From NCBI GenBank assembly GCA_963845735.1, contig CAWJTR010000009.1:542738-606737 (forward strand): a stretch of 64,000 nucleotides of DNA. Reading direction: 5' to 3'. Origin of the DNA: AP-15 sp963845735 (GTDB lineage: Bacteria; Pseudomonadota; Alphaproteobacteria; ATCC43930; CGMCC-115725). Positions 18,972-27,200 of the stretch are shown here, piece after piece (the stretch's first letter is position 1; every line of letters begins with the position of its first letter). A program made the translations under genes and the position numbers. Below the pieces are notes generated by a model that was given only the letters and a program-made list of their open reading frames with translations, searched no databases and was not told the DNA's origin.

Positions 18972-19409
18972 ATGCCGAAAATCCTGATCGTTCACGGTGC
19001 GGGCATGAACATGCGCGGCAAGGTTCAGACCGAGATTTTTGGGCCGATGACCCTGCCCGAATATGACGAGCGCATCCGCGGCTACGCCGCCGAGCTCGGC
19101 CTCGACATCGAAATCTTTCATTCCAACGTCGAAGGCGAGGTCATCAACAAATTCTACGAGGCCAACGACAAGGGCTATGACGCAGCACTGTTCAATCCGG
19201 CCGCGTTCGGCAGCGGCTACCCGGCATTGGTCGCCGCGATTTCCCAGGTAAAGTTCCCGACCATCGAGGTCCATATCTCGAACCCGATCCGGCGCGGCCC
19301 GGCCTCGGAGACCGCGCGGGTCAGCCACGGCATCGTCGCGGGGTTCGGCCTGCCCGGCTATTACGTGGCGCTGCTCGGGGTGCGCGACATGCTGGCGGCG
19401 CGCAAATGA
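18972..19409 (+). CDS. Type II 3-dehydroquinate dehydratase-like protein with altered active site
   Basis: A 145-residue flavodoxin-like protein with the overall plan of AroQ: MPKILIVHGAGMNMRG, then FHSNVEGEVINKFYEA, FNPAAFGSGYPAL and IEVHISNPIRRG. The histidine of the E-V-H-x-S-N motif is kept. However, the mobile loop that in true enzymes carries the catalytic Arg and Tyr (R-E-P-x-x-Y-G) reads VQTEIFG: Arg is Val and Tyr is Phe. The normal dehydration chemistry is therefore doubtful. The gene overlaps the next oxidoreductase by four bases and heads a three-gene operon, so it probably acts on a related cyclic or sugar-derived acid. Not a safe candidate for the shikimate pathway enzyme. Confidence 0.8.
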   Translation: MPKILIVHGAGMNMRGKVQTEIFGPMTLPEYDERIRGYAAELGLDIEIFHSNVEGEVINKFYEANDKGYDAALFNPAAFGSGYPALVAAISQVKFPTIEVHISNPIRRGPASETARVSHGIVAGFGLPGYYVALLGVRDMLAARK

Positions 19410-20417
19410 TCCGCGCCGCGATCGTCGGGCTCGGCCGCTGGGGCCGCACCCTGGTCAATGCGATCCAAGACAAGAGCACCGAGTTTCGCTTCACCGCCGG
19501 TCACAGCCGCACCGGCGCCACCGCCGAGCCGTTTTGCGCCGAGCACGGCATCGCTTATTACGACGATCTCGGGCGGATCCTCGCCGATCCGGCGGTCGAC
19601 GCGGTCGTCTTCGCCACCCCGCACAGCCAGCACGGGCCGCAGGTCGAGCGCACCGCCGCCGCCGGCAAGCACGTCTTCATGGAGAAGCCGTTCACCCTCG
19701 ACGTCAAAAGCGCCGAACGGGCGCTCGATGCGGTGGCGCGCGCCGGGGTCACGTTGGGGGTCGCCTATCCCCGGCGCTTTCACCCGGCGATGATCGAGCT
19801 GAAGACGCAAATCGACGATGGCCGCCTCGGGCTCCCGACCCATTGCGAGAGCGCGCAGGCCTCGCCGGCCGGCCACTTCATGCCCGGCGGCTATTACTGG
19901 CGGGCCGATCCACAGGAGGCGCCGGCGGGGGCGATGACCGCGACCGGCGTGCACAATCTCGACGCGCTGATCTATCTCTTCGGCCGAATCGACGAGGTCT
20001 ATTGCCTCAGCCTGAGCCGCGCGATGGCGCAGTTCGAAGATACCACGAGCGTGCTGCTCGGCCTGGAGAACGGCATGTCGGCGAGCCTCTATTGCTCGCT
20101 GGTGACCGCCCCGACCTACCGCTTCGCGGTCTACGGCGCCAAGGGCCGCGCCGAGCTTTCGGGCCAGGACCCCGATTTCCGCTTCACCCCGGTGCCGGAA
20201 TCGATGCCCGTCGGCCGCCATACCGCGCCGGCGCCCGAGATCATCGAATACAAGGGCTTCAACGCGCTTGCCGCCGAACTCGAAGGCTTTGCCGCGGCGA
20301 TCAACGGCAAGCGCCCCTACCCGATCACCCCCGGCGAAGATCCTGCACGGCGTCGCCGCCTTCGAGGCGATCGTGCGCTCGGCGGCAACCGATCGCCCGG
20401 TCAAGGTCGCGCGCTGA
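19406..20417 (+). CDS. Gfo/Idh/MocA-family oxidoreductase (one frame break)
   Basis: About 337 residues. N-terminal Rossmann motif IVGLGRWGRT, catalytic EKP in FMEKPFTLD, and the substrate-domain histidine region GVHNLDALIYLFG. The frame breaks at about 20337 (one base missing after PGE), and the expected C-terminus LHGVAAFEAIVRSAATDRPV follows in the next frame, ending at TGA 20415-20417. The start overlaps the dehydroquinase-like gene by ATGA. It would oxidise or reduce a sugar, inositol or sugar acid with NAD(P); the substrate may be shared with the two neighbouring enzymes. Confidence 0.85.
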
Positions 20418-20433
20418 AGAGAGGGAACCCCCG

Positions 20434-21444
20434 ATGCCCGTCACCGTGCTCTATCCCGAAGACCGCCAGATCCCCGACGACAGTCTCGAGCGCGAGATAT
20501 TCGGCCCGGAGGTGCGCCTGATCCGCCGCACCAAAAAGGCGCTGTCCGAGCTCGACCCCGCCGATTGCGCCGAGGCCGACGGGCTGATGATCATGCGCTA
20601 CGCGGTTTCGGCCGAGGACATCGGGCGGTTTCCGCGGCTGCGCGCGATCGTGCGCATGGGGGTCGGCTACGACAAGATCGACCGCGCGGCGGCGGCGGCG
20701 CGCAATGTCCTGGTCTGCAACGTGCCGGATTACGGCACGACCGAGGTCGCCGATCATGCGATGGCGCTGGCGCTGGCGTTGCGCCGCGGCGTCGTGTTCT
20801 ATCACGAGCGGCTGCGGCAAAGCCCGCCCGCCCCGTGGGGCGCGGTCAAGAACGACCTGATCCGGCGTCTCGGCGTGCAGACCTTCGGCATTGTCGGGCT
20901 CGGCCGGATCGGCACGGCGGTGGCGTTGCGCGCCCGCGCCTTCGGCTTTCGCGTGATGTTCTATGATCCCTATCTGCCGAACGGCGCCGACCTCGCTCTC
21001 GGCATCGGCCGCGCCGCGACTCTCGAAGATCTGCTGCGCCAGACCGACACCTTGTCGGTCCACGCCCCGCTGACCCCCGAAACCCGCCTGATGCTGGGTC
21101 GCGACCAGCTCGCCTTGCTGCGCCCGGGTGCGGTCGTGATCAACGCCGCGCGCGGGCCGATCATCGATCTCGACGCGCTGTTGGCCTTGCTGCGCGACGG
21201 CCATATCGCCGGCGCCGGGCTCGACGTGTTGCCGGTCGAGCCGCCGGTCGACCCGATCCCCGAGATCCTGCGCGCCTACCGCGACCGCGAGCCCGGCCTC
21301 GAAGGCCGCCTGGTGATCACCCCGCACGCCGCCTGGTTCACCCCGGAATCGGAGCACGATACCCGGGTCAAATCGGCCGAGACGATGCGCGCGGCGTTGC
21401 TGACCAACCGCCCGCAGAACGTGATCACGCCCGAGATGTATTAG
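20434..21444 (+). CDS. D-2-hydroxyacid dehydrogenase, NAD-dependent
   Basis: An intact 336-residue enzyme of the D-isomer 2-hydroxyacid dehydrogenase family. The NAD fold reads GIVGLGRIGTAVALRARAFG; the catalytic arginine is in NAARGPIIDLDAL, glutamate in GLDVLPVEPP and histidine in ITPHAAW. It reduces or oxidises a 2-keto/2-hydroxy acid. ATG 20434 has GAGAGGGA upstream. It follows the Gfo/Idh/MocA gene by 16 bases, so the three genes are one operon. Phosphoglycerate dehydrogenase-like and glyoxylate reductase-like members cannot be told apart here. Confidence 0.9.
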   Translation: MPVTVLYPEDRQIPDDSLEREIFGPEVRLIRRTKKALSELDPADCAEADGLMIMRYAVSAEDIGRFPRLRAIVRMGVGYDKIDRAAAAARNVLVCNVPDYGTTEVADHAMALALALRRGVVFYHERLRQSPPAPWGAVKNDLIRRLGVQTFGIVGLGRIGTAVALRARAFGFRVMFYDPYLPNGADLALGIGRAATLEDLLRQTDTLSVHAPLTPETRLMLGRDQLALLRPGAVVINAARGPIIDLDALLALLRDGHIAGAGLDVLPVEPPVDPIPEILRAYRDREPGLEGRLVITPHAAWFTPESEHDTRVKSAETMRAALLTNRPQNVITPEMY

Positions 21445-21506
21445 CCCGCATTCGCCGGATGGAGCTGCGATTTTGAGCGCGCTTACGGCGGTTCTTTCCG
21501 CCAACG

Positions 21507-21740
21507 CCGTCCGCCTCCCAGCTCCACGCGCTGGCATACAACCTCGGCTACTTCATGCGGACTCTGGCGATGCCGAAGACGGCGCAGTGGTCGCTGACCA
21601 GTCTGCGCGAGAAGCTCATCAAGATCGGAGCGAAGGCCGTCAACCACAGCCGCTACGTGACTTTTGCCGCTGCTAGGTGCGACTTGCCATTGCGCAAGCC
21701 ATTCAGAGGCGCGATCCTGGCCCTGGAACCGACGGGAATC
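21507..21740 (+). pseudogene. IS1380-type transposase C-terminal remnant
   Basis: Reads SQLHALAYNLGYFMRTLA followed by WSLTSLREKLIKIGAK and VNHSRYVTF, the conserved C-terminal end of IS1380-family transposases. The catalytic DDE part is absent and similarity fades after about 21680. No inverted repeat ends were recognised. It marks an old insertion at the left border of the AT-richer gene that follows. Confidence 0.7.
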
Positions 21741-21933
21741 TGGCGAATGTCGGCTAGCACCTCGCCACCAATTACACGTCATGCGGCCAACGGCGCCTTT
21801 TTGGCAGCGCCAGACCCGCTAATCAATTATGGTGTGCTCTCATTCTGGCTGGGTTGCGGTTGTAGGCTGACATGAGTGTGGCACGAAATAGTGCGCTCGT
21901 GACCTACAGGGCTGCGTCGAAATTATTGACACT
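21741..21933. other. Degraded spacer
   Basis: Nothing recognisable lies between the IS remnant and the TTG start at 21934. Base composition becomes visibly richer in A and T here. Confidence 0.3.
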
Positions 21934-23508
21934 TTGCCATTCTCAGCACGCTTCAATCACCTCAATCGTCCTGGTAAGCCATCCTCTATAACTCATCAAT
22001 GCGACAGCAACGCCGACAACAAGGACGCCGTGTACTACGATGGTACCTGCCCGATGTGCGTGGCGATTGTCGGCAAGATCGATAATTCATCGAAAGGCGC
22101 CGATTTTTCAATGAAGGACATAACAAAGGAGCCGCTTCCGTCAACCTTTACGCGACAGGCCGTCGAACGGGAAATGCACGTCGTTGGTGCCGACGGCAAA
22201 ATTTATAAGAATGCCGAAGCCATTCTAAAGCTTTTGGAGCCGTATCCAGCTTGGAAGTTTATTGTGACCGTCGGCCGGCTCCCGGGCTTCAAGCAAATAT
22301 TGCCCGTCGGATACAACTTCGTCGCTGCGAACAGGCATTTTGTGTTTGGTCCAGCAAGCCGGGTCTATTGGGTAAAAATAATCGTCAGTATTGGATTTTT
22401 ATTTGAATTGTTCCTCTCGCCGAAGCTGTGGGTTAGTTCCCGATTTTATCCGCTGACGCCCGTTCTGAACGTGCTTCCACCCATTCCATACCCGTTCGAT
22501 TGGGTGATTTTACTCGTGTTTTTGGGTGTCTTAGCAGCAGTCATTGCGACCTCCAAGCCGAGGCCGTTCATCTGGCTTGCGGTCGCACTCGCATCACTGA
22601 TGGTTTTTCTTGACCAGGAGAGATTGCAGCCCTGGGTCTATCAGTATTCATTTATGCTTGCCGCATTAGGCTTCTTTTCGTGGCGCTTCGACGACGTTGT
22701 GGGCAGAGAGTTAACGCTTAATATTTGTAGATTGACTGTTGCAAGTATCTATTTTTGGAGCGGCCTGCAGAAAGTGAACCCGCAATTTGTCAATGGCGAC
22801 TTCATGTGGATGATTGCGCCGATAGCGAAATTTTTTCCGTTGCAGGCATGGCGCCTATTTTACGTCCTCGCCAGGATCACACCCTTTATTGAGATGGGGA
22901 TCGGCGTCGGACTGCTGTTCACAAGAACGCGGACCGCTGCGATCACGTTGGCGCTCGCAATGTGCGCCTTCGTTCTGTGGACACTCGGCCCCTTCGGACA
23001 CAACTGGGACAGCATTGTATGGCCGTGGAATATTACGATGGCGTTGTTGGTCGTGGTTCTTTTCGCAAGGTTGAGAACGAATTCGCTCGGTGACATGCTC
23101 GTTGTCCCGAACCACATGTTTTATAAAGCGATTTTGGTTCTCTTTGCACTCTTGCCCCTCTCTTACTTTTTCAATGTCGGGGATTCGTATTTGTCGTGGT
23201 CTCTCTATTCAGGCACGACGAACATGGCGACAATTTATATGTCGAATTATGTGAGAGCGCAGCTTCCTGATTCCATTCAACGGCTTGTGAAAATCGATGA
23301 CCACCGCAGAAACTTTCTGCCGCTTGTGGACTTGGCGTTCTCGGAACTCAATGTGCCGCCATATCCTGAAACGCGGATATTTAAGAGTGTCGCGCGCAGA
23401 TTTTGCGATGTTGTGGACGACCCTCACGAGGTCCTTCTCGTCATGCGAGGCCGCTTATCGTGGTTCTACCGTGATAGGCCTCAGGTCTTGAATTGTGCCC
23501 AATTGTAG
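21934..23508 (+). CDS. DCC (DUF393) thiol-oxidoreductase domain fused to a multi-helix membrane protein
   Basis: A 524-residue fusion. Residues about 32-130 are a DCC/DUF393 thioredoxin-like domain with the D-x-x-C-x-x-C motif (YYDGTCPMC). From about residue 150 there are some nine or ten hydrophobic helices resembling HTTM (vitamin K gamma-carboxylase-like) or DoxX-like proteins, including YFWSGLQKVNPQF. Fusions of these two domains are known, but their reaction is not. Codon use and base composition are more AT-rich than on either side (many TTT, ATT, AAA codons), so the gene was probably acquired. The TTG start at 21934 is uncertain; the conserved part starts near 22030. Confidence 0.72.
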   Translation: MPFSARFNHLNRPGKPSSITHQCDSNADNKDAVYYDGTCPMCVAIVGKIDNSSKGADFSMKDITKEPLPSTFTRQAVEREMHVVGADGKIYKNAEAILKLLEPYPAWKFIVTVGRLPGFKQILPVGYNFVAANRHFVFGPASRVYWVKIIVSIGFLFELFLSPKLWVSSRFYPLTPVLNVLPPIPYPFDWVILLVFLGVLAAVIATSKPRPFIWLAVALASLMVFLDQERLQPWVYQYSFMLAALGFFSWRFDDVVGRELTLNICRLTVASIYFWSGLQKVNPQFVNGDFMWMIAPIAKFFPLQAWRLFYVLARITPFIEMGIGVGLLFTRTRTAAITLALAMCAFVLWTLGPFGHNWDSIVWPWNITMALLVVVLFARLRTNSLGDMLVVPNHMFYKAILVLFALLPLSYFFNVGDSYLSWSLYSGTTNMATIYMSNYVRAQLPDSIQRLVKIDDHRRNFLPLVDLAFSELNVPPYPETRIFKSVARRFCDVVDDPHEVLLVMRGRLSWFYRDRPQVLNCAQL

Positions 23509-23602
23509 CTGCTGTCTATGTGGGGCCCTACGTAAGGGGCGGATGTTGACGTGGAAGCCTAAACCCGCGGAGCGGCGAATAGCGGATTAGATGCAGCCGG
23601 CG

Positions 23603-23914
23603 TTACTTTTTCGGCACCGACAAATTAACGCCCTGCCGCTTCATCTGATCGACGACGCTCTTGGCGCCGGCGTCGCCCGCGGCGGCGAGTTCGGCGGTCT
23701 TGCCGGCGAGCGCCTGGAGCTGCTGGCGCAACTTGACCGCCTCCTGCACGGTCGTTTCCTGGGAGCGCCGCAATTCCTCCAGCGCGCCGCGGTCATGGAT
23801 TGCCTGGCCGGTCTCGAAGGCCATCAACACGAACAGCGACACGACGACGAGGATGACCGGCGGCGACAACCCGTCCCAATCCCGCCCGCCGCTCCGACCG
23901 ACCGCCATCGTCAT
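23603..23914 (-). CDS. Small membrane-anchored coiled-coil protein
   Basis: 103 residues: a hydrophobic segment (VILVVVSLFVLMAFE, about residues 20-35) then a charged, probably coiled-coil region (EELRRSQETTVQEAVKLRQ) and a C-terminus facing the periplasm or cytoplasm. Its start overlaps the stop of the gene before it by four bases, so they are coupled. No known family recognised. Both small genes follow the giant PEP-CTERM gene on the same strand and might help its secretion or anchoring; this is inference from position only. Confidence 0.65.
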   Translation of the reverse strand: MTMAVGRSGGRDWDGLSPPVILVVVSLFVLMAFETGQAIHDRGALEELRRSQETTVQEAVKLRQQLQALAGKTAELAAAGDAGAKSVVDQMKRQGVNLSVPKK

Positions 23915-24243
23915 TTGCCCGGTGCGGCCGGCGCCGCGGATGGCGGCGACACCGCCTTCATCGAAGGCGCCCCGGTCGTGGGATTTATCGTGATCCCGTT
24001 CTGCGCCAGCAAATCGCGCAGCTTGTCGTCCTTGTCGCTGACGGCGGTGGCGGCGAGCGCCCGAATCAGGGCGTCATTAATGCGGTTGAATTGGATGCTC
24101 TGGTTGATGAATTGCTGGCGCTGATTGACTTCTGCCTGGACCGAGCGGTTTGCCTGCACGAGGTACAAATAGACGACAACCAGGACCAGCGTGATCCCCG
24201 ACAGCGCCAAAACGATCCGATAGACCCACCCGCCTGCCAGCAT
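23911..24243 (-). CDS. Small single-pass membrane protein
   Basis: 110 residues with one transmembrane helix (YRIVLALSGITLVLVVVYLYL, residues 8-28, given here as two parts around GIT), then NRSVQAEVNQRQQFINQS and a proline/alanine-rich tail. It looks like a short bitopic protein of the inner membrane. It starts about 15 bases after the likely end of the PEP-CTERM gene and overlaps the following small membrane gene (ATGA). Function unknown. Confidence 0.65.
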   Translation of the reverse strand: MLAGGWVYRIVLALSGITLVLVVVYLYLVQANRSVQAEVNQRQQFINQSIQFNRINDALIRALAATAVSDKDDKLRDLLAQNGITINPTTGAPSMKAVSPPSAAPAAPGK

Positions 24244-24256
24244 CCGCCCGGCCCTG

Positions 24257-27200
24257 CATCACCGCCCCCGCCGCTCCCCGGCGGACGACGAAGAATAACA
24301 TGAAGAGACCGGATAGCAAGCACCGCGATCGAGCCTGGTTCAGGTACGGTCGAGCCCGACACGATGTCGCCCTCGAGGTTCAGTGTCACATCGCCGATTA
24401 TCTGGTCGTAACCGCTCGCATTGCTGCTTTCGACATCGAAGATGACGCTGTCCATGAAACTGCCAAGACTGCTGGTGTCGAACAAGACATTACAGCTTTG
24501 GCTATCACCGCCCGGCAGATCGTTGACCGAACAACCTGCGAGGCTGAAGGGGGCCGCCGCTCCGGATGGGTTTGTCGACAACAGGTCGGTGAAGGCCTGG
24601 TCGGCCAGCGGATTGTCGTTGAGGATGGCAAGCAGCGCCTCCTGGGTGGGGCTTCCCCGCGTCACATTGCCGAAATCGAGGTTAAAGCTCATTCCGCCTC
24701 CGGTCAGGATGCCATCGCCTCCGGTTTGCTCAAGGGCCAGCGCTGCGTAGCGGTTGACCTGGCCGGTGATGCTCATCGTCTGCTCGGGAACATTGCCGAA
24801 GTCGTTGGCGAAATGGACGGCCTGTCCATTCAACAACCCCGGATTGGCTGCGGTCACCGTGTAGTTCGTGGTGCTCGTTCCCGGCGCAAGCGGTCCGAAA
24901 TTGGCGGCCGTGACGCCGATGCCGGATAGCAGGTTACCCGTGATGTTGCCGCCGTTGACATCGGTCTGGATCGCGCCGCGCAAGGATGGGTTCGCGGTCG
25001 TGCCCTCGTTGGCGATCTGGTAAGCCGTCGAATCGCCGACATGGAGGATGCCAAGGCCCAGCGTCGGCGTCGTCGTGTTGCCGCCCGTAACATCGGGTCC
25101 GGTGATCACCTCCATATTCGCCGGGGTTGGACCCGCCGCGGGGATCTGCCCGGTGCCGGTCACCCCGGCGAGCTTGTTGAAGCTGTTGCCGATGCCGAAG
25201 TTGGTGTTCGTATAGTCGCTCGATACCGTGACGTTGTTCGCGCCCAAATTGAGTGTGCCATTCTGCGTCAACGTACCGGCGGTGCTGTTGGCGCCGATCG
25301 TGAGCGCCGCCGCGGGATTAACAGCGATGTTGCCGGTCCCTTGGATGCCGCCCTGCGCGGTCAAGGTGCCACCATTCGCCTGCACCAGCCCGGTATTGGC
25401 GATCGCCGGATTGATCGTGCCAAAGCCGCCCGTCGTCCCGGCATTGGTCAAGCTCGCCGCGCTCAACGTGCCGCCCTGCATCGTCAGCGTGGCGCCGGTA
25501 TTATTCGTGACCGCCCCTGTCGCGGTGAGGTTGCCGCCCAGGGTCAGGCTGCCGCTGTTGCCCACGGTGGTGCTGACGGTCAAGGTCGTCCCGCTGGTAT
25601 TCGTCAGTGCGTTGCTGGGATTGATCGTCAAGCTGTTGATCGTCGCATCGTTGTTGAGTGTCACATTACCGTTGTCGGTGCTGCCGATCGTGACATCGTC
25701 GGTTGGGATCGGTGCTCTGTTTTGCGACCATTTTGCCGTGTCGGTCGTCCAATTGCCGGTGGCGTCGATCCAGATTTCCCCCGGCGGCGTCGGGACAACC
25801 TCGAGCGATATGTTTCCGGCCGCGTTATTATATAATGCCTCGAGCGTCAGACCGCCGCCGAGATTGACCATGTTGCCGTTGCCGCCGCCTTGGAGGGTGG
25901 CAAAGGTCCCGCTCAGGTCGTTCGGCGTAAAGGTCATGATGTCATTAAACATCTGCCCCAGCGCAAAGGCGACGCCCGACACCTGGAGATTGCCGCCGGT
26001 GAGGTGCACGCTGTCGCCGCCGCCGACCGCGACTTTGTCGATCTGCACCCCGGTGCCGTGCAGCAGCGCATCGAACATGCCGCCGCTCTGGGCGTAATTG
26101 CCGTTAACAGTCAGCACCGCGGCCAAACTGCTATTGGCGAGATTGATCGCTTGAATGCTGCCGCTCCCGGAAATGTTGAGTGCGCCGGTAACCGTTCCCA
26201 TCCCTTGCAGCGCCCCGCCCGAGATGTTGACATTCGGCCCGGCCAACGTCCCGCCGCTCAGATTGGTGAAACCGGTGGTCTGGGTGTAAGCATTCCCCAC
26301 CCCGGTCACAGTGACAGCTGGCATTGCGTCGCGATATTGACCGTCCCCGAATTCCCCGCCGCCCCATTCACCGTCACGCTGGCCTGATTCGCGGCATTGC
26401 TCGAATTGCCGGTCACCCCAATTGTCCCCGAATTGGTCAGCCCGGTCGGCGGTCACCGTGGTCGGCGTCGTCAGCCCGGTGTTGCCGATGCCGACCGTGC
26501 CGCTGTTGTTCAAGGTCTGGCCGATCGCCAGGCTGCTGCCCCCCGGGTCGCCGGGGAAAAAGCCCGACGGCGCGGCGTTGTCGACACCCAGAGTGCCGGC
26601 GTTGCTGAAGGTGGCGTTGACGACGCCGCCGGGGTTCAGCGAGATCGGCGTCGGATCGTTGCGCAGCGAGAACGTCGTGCCGCTGGCGATGCCGCCGACC
26701 GCGCCGCTGGCGAACTGCAGCAGCGCGTCGCCAAAGAGATTGACATTGCCCAACGTCGCCGGCGCCGGCCCGAGGATGTTCAGCGCCGCTTGTGCGGTGG
26801 TGCTGCCGGTCAGGTCGATCGTGCCGGTGTTGGAATACCCGGTCGCCGTCACCGTGGTCGCCGTCGTCAGCCCGGTGTTGCCGATGCCGACCGTGCCGCT
26901 GTTGTTCAAGGTCTGGCCGATCGCCAGGCTGCTGCCCCCCGGGTCGCCGGGGAAAAAGCCCGACGGCGCGGCGTTGTCGACACCCAGAGTGCCGGCGTTG
27001 CTGAAGGTGGCGTTGACGACGCCGCCGGGGTTCAGCGAGATCGGCGTCGGATCGTTGCGCAGCGAGAACGTCGTGCCGCTGGCGATGCCGCCGACCGCGC
27101 CGCTGGCGAACTGCAGCAGCGCGTCGCCAAAGAGATTGACATTGCCCAACGTCGCCGGCGCCGGCCCGAGGATGTTCAGCGCCGCTTGTGCGGTGGTGCT

